Below, piece by piece: positions 22,501-33,960 of a stretch of 64,000 bases of DNA (position 1 is its first letter; every line of letters starts with the position of its first letter). This DNA is from Erodium maritimum (lineage: Eukaryota > Streptophyta > Magnoliopsida > Geraniales > Geraniaceae), in the NCBI GenBank assembly GCA_963921825.1, contig OY997589.1, positions 73,578,523 to 73,642,522 on the forward strand, read 5' to 3'. The translations under genes were made by a program, and so were the position numbers. The notes beneath the pieces were generated by a model, which saw nothing but the letters and a program-made list of their open reading frames with translations, did no database searches and had not been told where the DNA came from.

Positions 22501-24400
22501 CCTTGTCTCCCACGTTACACTATGCCCTTCCCCGTTTTTGAGGGAGAGAACAACATTCACCCTGCGCCTATATGATGTGGCTGCTTGGAAGAAACCCGTG
22601 TTTTTGTCCCCCTTAGATAACCAATGTTTTTTTTGCTCTTTGCCGCCAAAAAGCTTCCTGGGCACTTAAGGCCCTCTCGTATTTTATCTATACGGCCTCC
22701 CTCCATTTAATACTCGGTTGGTCCATCTTTCCATTAAGGTTGGCTATTGTGCGTTGACACCATTTGATATGATGAATATTCTTTCGGAAATGTGTCTTAC
22801 CCCAATAATCAAGGGAAACCCCCACTTGGCAGATAGTGCTACGAATCGGATCCATTCTGTATTTGGTCAAGTTATCCCGAATAAGTTCCCCACATGCCGG
22901 GTCCTGCGTCCACTAAGATTGGAATTTGAATTTTAGGGCAACCTTATGTCTCACCTGCCGGGCTAACGATAGAAGGAGTGGCCAATGATCCGATGTAGTG
23001 GTTCCTGTGTTGCTCAGGTCCATATTAGGGAGGGGGTAATAGAAAGGTCCTTTTATCAGCGCTTAATCCAATCTGGTTTCCAATGTTCCCTTGAACCAGG
23101 TGAATTGATGCCCAGTTAGAGGGACATCCACGAGATCTAATTCATCCATTGCATCTTGAAAATCATCAATTAAATGTTGAGGGTAAGAACCACCTCCTTT
23201 GGTTTATCCTTTCCCAGATTTGCTTTAAAATACCCTATTAGCACCCAATTTGGGCATGTCGGTTTGTGAAGCCGACGGAGTAAGGCCCAAGTGCAATATC
23301 TATAATCCCTGCGAGCCTCGCTATAGATGACCGTAACTCGGAGGTCCGCATACCCCAACGCCAAAATTTCAGAATCGATAAAGTGATCATCCTATTCCAT
23401 GATCACCACTTCAACTCCTCGTACCCAAAACAGAGCTAAACCACGTCTTGTAACAGATGCTAAAACAGAGAAGTGATCATGAAAGCTTATGGATCAAGCT
23501 AAGAATCGGACATCTTGGTCAGGGGCAATGGTATCTGATAAAAATACTATATGGGGATTGTGTGTATGGAGTAGTTGGCACAAATGTTGGTTGTGGGGGT
23601 CAGTACCCATACCTTGGCAATTCCAATAGAGTATACGAAGATCAGGAGGTGCAGACAGGGCATGCAAGAACGGGGGGCGATGAGAGTGACCCGATCCCGG
23701 GTCCCTACATCTATGACATTGGGATTTTATCGAGTCCGGTATAGATGTCAAAGTAGTCAAAAGTAGGTGCTTGAAAGTGGGGCTAGAAAGATCTACCGGA
23801 GAGGGTGTGGGAGAGGACGAAGCTATCGATACAGTCGAATGTATAACGTTCTGGGTAGGGATCCATTGTTGGCGTTGTTGGCGCAACGACCACAACGGAG
23901 GGCCATACAAGGAGTGAGGAGGGGAAGAGGACCGCCTAGGCGGGGGAGAGAAGTCGGACCTAGGCCAGGAGCGACGGCGGCGAGACGCATGTGCTATGGT
24001 CATAGAAATTCTAACAGAGAGAGGAGGGGACGGTGACCGACTAAAGGGATGCCTCTGTGATTCCGACTTCATACTTGTACGAGTAAATCTGAAGGACCCA
24101 CGCCCGGGGAGAGAAGTCCGATCCCGGAACACACAGTCCTCCATCCGAGCGGAGGGGACGGTGACCGACTAAAGGGAGAAGATGTTAAGGACGGTGGCTG
24201 GTTAGAGGAAGGAGATGTAGAGGCGTAACGGTTGGGTTTGGGACGGAGCTGAGATTGACTGCATGTTGAGGTTGAATGGATAGGGATATTAGAACTTTTG
24301 ATCGAAGATGGATGACGAGGGCCAGTCCTTACCGGCAGGCCCCAGGCCGGAGCCCCATGGATCACCGTTGGTGGCGACTGTGGCGCTCTAGAAATTTTTT
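19572..24400 (-). mobile_element. Second plant L1-type LINE, minus strand, tail-to-tail with the previous one
   Basis: On the minus strand the order is a Pro/Ser/Arg-rich leader (about 24370-23700), endonuclease, RT, zf-RVT and RNase H, then a 3' UTR to an A-rich end at about 19572 (T-run on the plus strand). Its tail begins only about 15 bases after the duplicated target of the plus-strand LINE. The 5' border near 24400 is approximate; I found no clean duplication. Confidence 0.75.
19857..24144 (-). pseudogene. LINE ORF2 (minus strand), broken
   Basis: The endonuclease opens with LRILYWNCQGMG and continues with HNPHIVFLSDTI (about 23600-23510), with the rest spread in broken frames to about 22900. 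The pre-RT segment HWLSKGDKNTGFF lies at 22620-22580, and GPDKTHGLEGLNPRFYQH at about 22330-22280 (GPDG core damaged). RT proper is at 21979-21662 ([25 protein letters not shown]) with FFADD at 21608-21622. The YLGVPNMIGRNR block is near 21410, zf-RVT at about 20570-20310 (CTICG...HLFVSCGFAKTCW), and RNase H at 20165-19857 (VINMDG, IEAYAIASAL). Frameshifts and stops separate these. Most catalytic words survive, but no long single frame does. Confidence 0.85.
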
Positions 24401-24723
24401 ACGGGTTACAATGTTATCTTTTTAAAGAAAATGATAATTATTTATTATTGGAGAACAATTATAATTATTTATGTGTGGTTTCCACATGTAAACAGACTAT
24501 TTGTTTTTTTTTTCCTGTGTCAGTCTTCGATAATAAATATGTTCCCATTTTTCAAATCTCACCGACATGTCACAAATGTTGAATGGAAAGGTAGTGCGCT
24601 TGGTGGTACAAGTCAATTAAGGATATTAATTAGCACTAATAGCTAAATAAGGTCGGTATCAACACAAATAATGGATGTTTAAGCACCTACTTACTTCAGT
24701 TTGATTGCGTGAGATATATGCAC
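24401..24723. other. Unassigned AT-rich sequence
   Basis: Low-complexity AT-rich sequence between the LINE and the next insertion; nothing coding or repeated was identified. Confidence 0.5.
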
Positions 24724-24759
24724 TTATAACTGCTTTTTTGAGCGGAAGTTGCAATATTA

Positions 24760-25591
24760 TTGATCAAAGGGATAATTTTTTTTATTACCTTAAAACTTTC
24801 AGATTTTGTTTTCAGTACCCTAAATGTTTTTTGTGCCACCTCAGTACTTTAAATCTTTATTTATTCCATCTTAGTACTCGTCGTTAACTTTTCATCTAAT
24901 TTTTAACAGAAAATCGCATGTGCATAACACATGACTTCATTTTTTTAAAAATTCCAAAAATACCCTTATCACATTTAAACCCTAGATTTTTGTTTTGTTT
25001 TTTGAATTAATTTAATTACTAAAATAATTATTATAAACAAGAAACTTTTAAAAACATAAATAAAAGTTTATATTAAAATATGAAAATAAAATAATAAATA
25101 TTAAATAAAAAAATAATTAAAAATTGATTTTTAAATAAAAATAAAATATATGAAATTAAGATAAAACTGATTTTAAATAAAAAAAATGCCTTTTTTATAA
25201 ACAAAACTGATTTTAAGTAAAAATTGATTTTTTTTTAAATTTGATTTTTTTCAAAATAAAAATTATTTTTGAAAAATAAAATAAACTGAATTTTAAAATA
25301 ATAAACTGATTTTTTGTAATTAAATTATGATTTTTATTAAAATTTGATTTTTATAAAATAAAAATAATTTTTGAACATCAATGACATTAGTTTGAAAATT
25401 TGATTGTTAATGAGCGGCATTATGGTCATTTTACCTGTCTTGGATGGAAAATCAAATGGAAAGTTAACGGCGGGTACTAAAATCGAATAAATAAAGATTT
25501 AGGGTACTGAGGTGGTACAAAAAACATTTAGGGTACTAAAAACGAAATCCGAAAGTTTTAGGGTTCTAAAAAGGAATTACCCCTTGATCAA
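24760..25591. mobile_element. Foldback MITE with about 140-bp inverted repeats
   Basis: The arms start AGGGATAATT (24768) and end GGAATTACCCC (25583). They share CTAAATGTTTTTTGT, CACCTCAGTAC and AATCTTTATTTATT blocks in inverse orientation. The flank TTGATCAA is duplicated at 24760-24767 and 25584-25591. The centre is nearly pure A/T with no coding sequence. Long arms and an 8-base duplication suggest a MULE- or hAT-related MITE. Confidence 0.8.
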
Positions 25592-25599
25592 CAAACAAT

Positions 25600-27817
25600 T
25601 ACATTACTGTACGTCGAGGAACATGATCCTCGACCATAAAAAAAGACAGATTGAATGAATAATGGTTCTCTGATCCTTGTAGTACCATAACCGTCACAAG
25701 CGATATTTTGACGCCTTATGGGCAGGGACAGAATACGAAAAGGGGGAAGGGGGTACTTAAAATCCTGAAGGATCTCAACAGTGGTGATGGTGGGAGGCAC
25801 AACATCTCCATGGGACCCCTCCCAGGGTCATTCCACGATGCTCATTCGGCCTCTCATTCCTCTTGGTGGGGCTGCTTCCCCGCCCTGGCCTGCTCCTCCC
25901 GAGGTGTTCCAACTGTTGACCTCTTGAGCGTTTTGGTGCCTTCTCTAGATACTCCAGCAGGTGTTGGAGCTTCAGCATCCTTTGTTACCGGGCCCTCGCG
26001 TGCTCCACCAACTAACACACCTGAGAGCGGTGATGGGGTCACCAAAACCGAGTTAACATGTGGTTGACCGGTTACAAGGCGGGTAGTACCCCGAGTCCCC
26101 AGACCAGGAGGCATGAAACCTATGGGAACCCGGGGAGCCCTATCCAGAGCCAAGGGGTCATTAGGGGCGACGCCAGTGGGAATAGGCGAACAGTGAGCTT
26201 CCCCTCAATTTGTCGCATATGCTTTGGCCTTCTAGTCTTTTTGGTACTCCAGTAGGGAGGAATTAAACCGTGGGGGACCTTGGACTGTCCACATGCATTC
26301 CTTCAAGACATGGTCGAGCCGGCCACAGTTGTTGCAGAAGCTCCAAAGCTTAGAGTAGGTGAGTTCAACTTGAATCGGCTCAGGGAACTCCTTGAACCGA
26401 AGGACTAGTCCCCTTCGGAGTTGCCTCTCGAGGAGGTGCCAGAACCAAACTTTGACAGTTCCGACCCAACACATGTCCCATTGGTCACATTGGACATCCA
26501 CACATGCTACCAACGCGTCCCCGATGGAGGTACCCGTTTCATGCATCCTTACCAGAGACGGTAGACCCCTTGCGTGCGCCCACAATTGCACTCAGTAGAG
26601 AATTGGCATCTCCCGAGCACACGGATCCAGGTCACCAAGCAGTAGGGCCCGGTCGTCAAAGCACCAATGCTCGTTGCCTCAGACCCGCACCCGAGCCTCA
26701 AGGGACCGAAAGTAAAATCCAAAAAGCCCCGACATTAGGCCCTTGACCACGAGACCTTCAGCAACCTTCCCCCACGCGTTCGTAATGATACACAGGAGAG
26801 TATCCTTATGAGGGGTCTTTGGAGACCACAATTTCCCCATCATCCCCCATTGTTGGCGGGCAATGGCTGTCGATGTTGCCCGAGAAGATGGGACCACACC
26901 TTCGACCTCTTTGTCATCTTCCAAGGAACAAGACGGCAAGCCGTCCTTAAGACCCGCCAGGGAAGCTTGAAGATCTGAGACCAAGTCAACCGAGGACGGA
27001 GAAACTTCCTCCATATCCAAGTGTCGCGATCGCATCCCGCGTGATTCCTCCCGGAGTTGTAAGGCACGCCGGGATGAATGGGATCCTGTCCTGATTGGGG
27101 AGGCAACAACCTAACTCCAAATACACCACTGCCGCCCTAGGAAGCTACCGCATAGGTGCCTTCTCCTTGGCCGGATCTCGCTGCAGTGTTGGTGCCTTAC
27201 TAGGGCTAGAATCTGTCGCACATCTGTCGGCGGTAGTCACAACCCTAGCCCATGAACCCGTAGAGGGGGGAACCAGGGAAGGCTCGCGTCGCGAGGGAAA
27301 AAGAACCCTAGAGGTTGCGCTGTCATGGAGAGCCATGACCCTGTTTGGAGGGGCTTGATGATGGTGTAACCTTAGGAAACGCGCTACCCTGTAGGGGAAG
27401 AGCCAAAGCGAAGTTGTGGCTAATTTCGGGGGCCGGTGAATTAGGGTTCGGAAAGGGCAGGGCTAGGAGACATTTAATTGCAGGGGAAGCAACCTAGGGG
27501 CGGCGGTTGAAGGAGGGCCTCCCACGTCTCGGCTTGGCGACTAGGGCCGGGGAGGCTGGTCCCAAGGAAAAGGAGACCTCATCCGAGGTCGCTCCCGGAG
27601 TAGGGAGAATTGGCGTCGACAACACAGGTGGAGAGGCAGAGGGAGCCACAGTTGGCTTGGGCTTTCTCCGACGACGGCTCGTATCCCCAGCACCGTGGAC
27701 GGTCTGCAGGGGACAAGACAATGTAAGGGGAGCATCACCAATAGGAGCAACGACATCAACAACAGGCGGAACCACCGTAGAAGGCATGTCGACAACAGGG
27801 ACAGATGAGAGCACCAT
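25600..27817 (-). pseudogene. LINE ORF1-type protein (DUF4283 and CCHC zinc knuckle), copy 1
   Basis: The start is taken at 27817 (MVLSS), matching MVLST at 40759 in copy 3; the overlapping frame opens at 27853. The N-terminus is Pro/Ser/Val-rich with a basic RRRRKPKPTV patch. The middle (27035-26679) holds the DUF4283-type fold (ITNAWGKVAEGLVVKGL, FGFYFRS). The knuckle CX2CX4HX4C lies at 26295-26336 (CNNCGRLDHVLKEC), preceded by VELTYSKLWSF. A conserved C-terminal piece follows at 25800-25600 (RILSLPIRRQN, YGTTRIREPLFI). Frameshifts between these blocks break the frame. Known role of the family: nucleic-acid chaperone and RNP coat of L1-type elements. Confidence 0.75.
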
Positions 27818-27939
27818 AGCTTTCACGCGGCTAAGACTAAGAGAGGATCTCAAAAGTTGAGAGAGTTTTTTATTTATAACTATTATAATAAATAAATAAA
27901 TATAATTTTTAGTTTTATTTTACATGAGAAAACTACATT

Positions 27940-28567
27940 GTTATAATTAGGGGTGAGCATCGGCCGGTACCCGCCCAAAATCTCAAACCCATTACCCAAA
28001 CCGTTTTTCCCGGTTACATAAAACCCGTACCCATCCCCATCACCGGTCGCTAAAGGGAAGGCCAATAACCGCCCGACCTCACTACCGGCCGGGGACGGTT
28101 ATAACCAACCAACCCAAGCCCAATGGACTTTCTGATGAGTCTTTTAAATAAAACCCAAAATACAACATTTTTCAAACATTGACATACAAATTTACAACTT
28201 AGTTTTACAAACCTCCCTATTTTCAACAATTAAAAACATTCAAACACATTAAAACTTCCTAGAACTAATAACTCATAATCATATGTTCTCTTACAAAACA
28301 CGGTTTCAAAAACCATTTTTCTACAAAACAAACAGTTGAGTCACAAAAAAATACAATTTTGAGTAAAGTGCTACAGTGTCGGCCGGTCATGGTCACCGCG
28401 GTTTAGAACATCTCAAACCGTTAACCACCATTGACTAGGCCGGGTCGATGGTTTTTAAACCGTTCCCGACCCGGGTAAGATCGGTTCCGGGTTTTCCGGT
28501 GACGGGGACGGCCGGAGACGGTCGGTTTACGGTGATGGTTGGATTTTTACTCAGCCCTAGTTATAAT
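27940..28567. mobile_element. hAT-type MITE with 8-bp TSD GTTATAAT
   Basis: The element at 27948-28559 begins TAGGGGTGAGCA and ends TACTCAGCCCTA, giving imperfect 12-base inverted termini of the TAGGG type. GTTATAAT occurs immediately on both sides (27940-27947 and 28560-28567), the 8-bp duplication expected of hAT elements. The interior is rich in CCGGT and CCCGTACCC words and has no open frame. Confidence 0.88.
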
Positions 28568-28654
28568 TGTTTTCATTGTATGAACACATACCATTTTACC
28601 AAGAGATGAAGCAAGAGAATTGTTTTTGAACATATAACATGGTAACTTTATTGA

Positions 28655-28900
28655 TTGTAATATGGATTAAATATTGAAACTTACTCTTAAGTATCGGTCA
28701 CGAACACTACACTATCCATGTTTGCAAAATCACATATGTCATACATAAAGTGTTGGTCACGCGATTCTGTTAGTGAAAATAGACGGAATATTCCGTTCTG
28801 TTAGCCATGCGACAGTTAATTAAGAGTAAAATGACGATTTTGACCTTACTCATATCAACCTTATGACTTTCATAAGGGAAATTACCATCTGATTTTATTC
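28655..28900. repeat. Single arm of an inverted-repeat element family
   Basis: Blocks TCGGTCACGAACACTACACT, TTGGTCACGCGATTCTGTTA, GGAATATTCCGT and TAAAATGACGATTTTG recur in the complete foldback element at 48672-49100 and in the arm at 45880-46110. Only one arm is present here. Confidence 0.6.
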
Positions 28901-29655
28901 AGAAGAGCGAGGAACTTTCGCAACCATAGCACATGTCCTTTCGAGTGGCTCTTGATTGCTCTCCACTCGAACCGCGGAAAACGTCGTTCTGCATTGTACG
29001 CTTTTGCAATTGTGTTCCAGAAAGTCGTACCATCTTGAGAGTTTCCCTTAATAGGGTCTTTGGTTGTGCGGATCCAAGTATTTATGAGGTGCCTCTCCAT
29101 CTCGACGGTCCATTTCCTTCTTGTGTTTGTCACCCTTGCTTGTTGCTGGGAAGGGTCGGTAGAGGATGACTGCGATGACATTCGGGTGTTGCTCCTACTA
29201 CCGACGTGTTGTTGGGTCCCACCAACATCGGTGTAATGGTAATAGTTTGGACCGAGGTTGAATTTATCTGCAGTTGGGGTGAATTGACCTGACCCAAGGT
29301 TGAATTGATCTGGACCGGGATTAAAAAAATATTGATACTTCTCATAAAAATTAAATGACACTTTAAATAAATAAAATAATAATAAAGTAAATTATAGTCG
29401 AGAGTTCGAAAGTACCAAGTATGAATGCATCTAGGTTTTAACCAGGTTGAATATACGGGATGAAAGCGCTTGGGTTGTATCCAGGTTGCGTAAACGTGTT
29501 AGGGGCATGTTGATGTACAACATGTACCGAAGCTTCCTAGTTGGTCGGGGGTGAATTGGAAATCATTGGGGTTGACAACGTCCTGCCTGTATTCGTCGAC
29601 CTCCGGTGAAGATACACTCTGAGTTTCTTTGTCGAACATTTTCGATCGGATTCTT
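28882..29655 (-). pseudogene. Myb/SANT-like protein of Harbinger ORF1 type, decayed (left copy)
   Basis: The C-terminal frame 29361-28882 contains TRRKWTVEMERHLINTWIRT, then KDPIKGNSQDGTTFWNTIAKAYNAE, a Myb/SANT-like DNA-binding domain as in the ORF1 proteins of PIF/Harbinger elements and their domesticated relatives. The N-terminal part lies upstream in another frame (about 29640-29400), where SSPEVDEY-like and NDFQFTPDQLG-like words match the start of the right copy at 30402. An AT-rich stretch in between could be an intron. The C-terminal third is missing. Confidence 0.6.
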
Positions 29656-29839
29656 GGAGAGAAGAGATTGAGAAGTTGAGAGTGAAAGTAGAAAAATTTG
29701 AGAGAAATATGAGAATTGTTGGTGGTTTTATGAATAGGAGTAGGGGTATTTATAGATGGTAGGAATTTGATTTTTTTTTTGTTTATTTCGGATTTAATTT
29801 AAATAATTAAAAAAATTGATACCGTTGTAGACCGTTGCC

Positions 29840-30200
29840 AATGGTCAGAATTTTTTACCCATGGCCACGTGTCACCTTGTGGTTGGCTGGTGCATGAACC
29901 AACAACCCGCTATAGCGGTTTACGGGCCACACACCGCGATGCCGACCAGCTATTTAGTGGGTCGGCACAGCAAGAAATGTGCTCTACAACGCGCGACTCG
30001 TGATGCCGACCCGCTAAATAGATGGTCGCGAGACGCGGGTCGCCTTCCGCTCCAGTGCGTTGTAAATGGTGTTAGACAATCTAAAGCGTGTGACCCATGA
30101 TCGCGACCCACGAGCCACTAAAAAGTGGGGCGGGTTGTGGGTCGCGACTCACACATCTAGGGATAGCCAATACCACTCTAACATGTGGCTTGGTCGGAAA
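29840..30200. repeat. GC-rich palindromic centre between the two head-to-head copies
   Basis: It contains the perfect 12-base palindrome CCGCTATAGCGG (29907-29918), a GCCGACC/GGTCGGC stem (29941-29947 with 29960-29966), and CTATTTAGTGGGTCGGC (29950-29966) inverted at 30005-30021 with one mismatch. Subterminal palindromes of this kind are common in Harbinger elements. Short plus-strand frames here (29861-30100, 30097-30279) have no support. Confidence 0.55.
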
Positions 30201-30401
30201 AAAAAAATCAGGTTGTTTCTCTAACGGTCTGAAATGGTTATATATATTTTTAATTAAAATAAATCTAAATATTACCTAAAAAATTAATTTTTTTCTATCT
30301 ATAAATACCCTCCATCCCATTCAGCAAACCACAAACATTTATCAATTTTCTCTCAACTTTCACTCTCAAATTCTCATCTCAACAAAAAAATTCGATTAGA
30401 A

Positions 30402-31570
30402 ATGTCCGACGACAATACTCAGCGTGTGTCTTCACCGAAGATCGAAGATTACATGTCAGAGGAAGTCAACCCGCATGATCTCCAGTTCAATACAGATCAA
30501 CTAGGTGACTTTAAACAGATGTTCAACATCAACCCTACCAGTTTCAACCCTAGCGCTTCCAGCCCTTTCACTTTTAACCCTAGCGCTTTCAGTCCTTACA
30601 TGCAACCTGGTTGGAACCTAGGTACTTTCAACCCCTCGTCTTTCATTTTGTTTATTATTTTTTTAATGTAAAATATCAATTTTTTAATTATAAATATTGT
30701 TAAATGAATTTCTACTCAGGTCAGTTCAACCAACCATCTTTACCACCAAGATGGTAGTTCCTTCTAGGGCACAATTTCTAGAAAGTACAATGAAGGGGGC
30801 GTTTTCCAGACTTTGTCTTGAGAGCTATACATAACTATTGGGACAGACAGGTGCCTCGGGTGCAGAGGTACCTCAACCTCTTGAACAAGTAGTTGGCCGA
30901 AAGCCGAAACGGATGGAAAGAGGCAATGTACGTAGCCGAGGCCAAACAGATGTACAAAGACATAGTGAAGAAGGACGAACCGAAGAATTTTGACCTTGAT
31001 CATTAGGTCGACATTTTGGCGAAGTAAGACTAGTTTACGATGGACGAAGGCACGCCCGATTCTATACAGCTTCAACGATTGGATGAAGTTGGGGCTTACA
31101 ACTCAACCCCACCCACTTGTCCTCCCACCGATGATAAAGATATTACACCTCTAAGTGATGAGTCCCAACAACCGGATTGGTTATCCTCTAATCCGAACGA
31201 GGAAGGTAGTAACCAAAGTCCCCTCCCCCTCCGCGTGTAGAAGAGCGATCGTTGGGAAAGAAGTCCACGAAGAGAAAGGCGAAGGGTCTCCAAGAGCAAG
31301 TAAATGCCATTGCCATTATGGAACGAGCAAAAACCAAGCATGAGAGGGCAAGGTCCGTGACCGACAAAATATGGTGTGAGAAGGCGGAAAAAGTAATGAT
31401 GATGTCCAACAAATAGCACAATCTCTTGATTGAATACAAAGCAATGTGATAACATGACATCTCAAACTTCAACTATGAGCATATTGACCGACACGCAATA
31501 ATGATGTCTATATTGTGCGCACAACGTGAAAGATCCAGGCTCATATTAACAAGCTTGAATAAAAGATGAA
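30402..31570 (+). pseudogene. Myb-like protein of Harbinger ORF1 type, decayed (right copy)
   Basis: The first exon-like frame (30402-30671) begins MSDDNTQRVSSP and has three NPSxFxPF-type repeats. A TATA box TATAAATA (30299-30306) lies about 100 bases upstream. The Myb domain itself appears deleted. Later frames give RVQRYLNLLNK and WKEAMYVAEAKQMYKD (about 30850-30960), then a charged C-terminal coiled-coil-like stretch (KKSTKRKAKGLQEQVNA, ERAKTKHERARS, about 31255-31355), both typical of the NAM-associated C-terminal half of these proteins. In-frame stops disable it. Confidence 0.55.
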
Positions 31571-31639
31571 GTTTATTTTTAATTAATTTTATCTATTTAA
31601 TTAATTTTGTTAAATTTATTTTAATTTTCTTTAGTATTT

Positions 31640-31803
31640 AATATTTTAAATAAGTATGTAATAAATTCAGCAAAAGATCAATTAACCGTCCAGTTAAAAC
31701 ATGAGTCTCACCACTGTGGAATATAGTTAAATTACAAAGTTCAGACTCACTATTCTGCACAGTATATGAGTCCTGAACACGAGTCTCACCACTGTATATG
31801 CTC
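31640..31803 (+). mobile_element. Probable terminal region of the right Harbinger-like copy
   Basis: Read inward from 31803 on the minus strand, the sequence begins GAGCATATACAGTGGTGAGA, close to the GAGCATCTGCAGTGG terminus of the complete Harbinger-like element at 36147-38550. GAGTCTCACCACTGT occurs twice (about 31700 and 31781). The matching left terminus was not found. Confidence 0.5.
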
Positions 31804-33960
31804 TTCGGTGTAAAATTGTAAATCATGAATGTTTTAACATATAAATTTAAGAAAACGGATATACGTTTATCATCTGGAAAATGAGCATTTCTTAGTTTTT
31901 ATTAAAAAAAATTATATATTGCTCGAAATATAATATCAAGTTAACTTTTTGAATAAATATAGTATGTCTTCAACATATTTTGCTATTATCCAGGAAATAA
32001 TGTCTTTTTTAGCATATGGATGACATTTTTTATTGATATGGAAATAAAGTGGTCATAAAGACCACACAAAAATCAAAGTTAATGAACATGATGATATACA
32101 ATTTCGGTGACATCTGAAATACTGATCGTATACCTAAATACCCGGTTAAATCTAGGAAGATGTTAGTGGGTGGTTATCTATTCTAATTGTGCTTAGCGTT
32201 GTGATTACATGGGACTTTTCTCGTCTGTACTTGATCGATACTGTTATGTCGTAGCGGTCGATCAAGAAGTATGTCAGGGTAAGGAGGAGGTTGGGAATCA
32301 GAAAGTATCTGATTCATAGAGGCCGGGGTGTGGTGTTAGTCTTAGTGCCCATAGTCCAATCTTAAATGTCCAAATGTAAATATCATCGTTACTAATAAAA
32401 TTAAAGCGACTTTATAATACTTATGTGTTGGAGTAATATATCGATGTATGTTCTGATCTATGACCACCATGCGAATAGAACCATAGATCGAGATAAATCA
32501 CACTCGATGGGTCCCTAGTCAACGAAGCATCACTAGAAGTCACTAGTATGAAAGATGGCTCTTTATGGCTTACGTTCTGTTAGTCGTTGGAATGGGATTC
32601 CAGAGTCTGATCATAGATATCATGTGGGACATGATATTGGACGACCCGACATGAATATGTGTCATAGATCAAGTCATGAACATATTCTTTGTCGTACTTG
32701 TCATCTATCCTTAGGCCAAGGAGTCTTTGTGATTACTATGCAGCAAACAATTGATTTTGACCTGAGCCCAATGTTGCTTGTAACATGGTTTTCATAATGG
32801 CCAGGATTGACTTGGGGATAGGCTGCATGAGTGACACGAAAGACGACTTATCCCTCATATTGAGGTATGGGAAAGATATCGGTTCTCAGCCGCTTGATCA
32901 AGAGTGACTGAAAGAATAGCATGGACATGCACATGATATTGGGTATCATATATTCAGTCACCTCACATATCAAGGATCAGTGATTGAGAATAATAAGGAT
33001 GACGGCTCTATGCCTTATCTCAAAAAGGATATCGGAGATAAAAAAGGATAGTGACATAGACGGAAAAAAGGTTAGAATCAACATGGTCAGTTCGTTATGC
33101 AGTGTCAGACAATAATAAAGGCTCAGTAGTTACCACTTATGTAGGATCAAGTAAAATGAGATTTTACGTTGATCTACCGACATGCATAAACCTAAGGGTC
33201 ACACCGGAGGATGAAACTCATTAACACATTTATGGAGAATGGCCAAAAGGGAGTTTTCTCGGGACATGACCAAAACTAGGTTTTGGGCCGTGTGCCCATA
33301 AGTGAATAGGACTTTATTGATCGCGATAAGGCTTGGAGTCTTGGGATTGATCACGTCGGATAATGCTGTACATTTCCGGTATTGAAGGCTTGGAGGCAAT
33401 GAGCACGTCACGGGACCTCGTTAGGAATGGCGATGGGCCATGTTCGAAGAGGACCATGAGAGGCCCATGCGACCAAAGCCCTAATTAGTGCTAAGTAAGC
33501 AAGACAAGGTGAAGGTGTTGGTGATTCACCACCTAACCCCATCTTATCTAGCCATACTTAGCACCATACTTGTCCTATTTACACCATGCTTTTTCTATAC
33601 TATTGTTTATTATGTTGATGAGATTTAATTGGTTTAAGTCATCCTTTTCCAACATAACAAAACACAAGACACAAAAGAGCAAGACAATCCCTCCTCCCTA
33701 TAGAATTTCGGCCAAGGGGGTGTTCTTCCTCCATATTTTGTGTTCTTGAATCATCTTTAGAATAACTATGTGGCTTTGATTCCCAATTGGATACGTAGGC
33801 GTCTTGGAGATTTTAGCCAAATCATTCTTTACCCGGTGTTCTTGTTATGGTATGGAAATGCTGATTTTTTTCCTTGTGATTCTAATGGTAGTTGATTCAT
33901 GATTTTAATGTTCTCTTGGTTTTATTTGTCATTTCGTTGCCAGTATGTGTTCATACCCTC
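31804..33960. other. Unassigned sequence, possibly decayed LTR-retrotransposon
   Basis: No coding frame with a known domain. The stretch from about 32430 (TGTTGGAGTAATATAT) to about 33950 has the even composition and TG start often seen in LTRs, and includes an AGAATTTCGGCCAAGG word (33702) that I associate with plant LTR leaders. No primer-binding site, partner copy or TSD was found. Confidence 0.3.

Larger units (their letters stand above)
24724..27881 (-). mobile_element. ORF1-only LINE-like retroposon, copy 1, with 8-base flanking duplication
   Basis: TTATAACT occurs at 24724-24731 next to the A-rich 3' tail (T-run 24734-24739) and again at 27874-27881 beside the 5' leader, bracketing the element at 24732-27873. 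On the minus strand the leader (CTCTCTCAACTTTTGAG) resembles that of copy 3 (40714-40735). An ORF1-type protein follows, then a short conserved 3' segment and the tail, with no room for ORF2. A MITE (24768-25583) is inserted in the 3' UTR. Confidence 0.65.

Noticed and set aside
32430..33960. Possible complete LTR
   Set aside because: TG-type start only; no matching partner, primer site, terminal CA or TSD found, so kept as unassigned.
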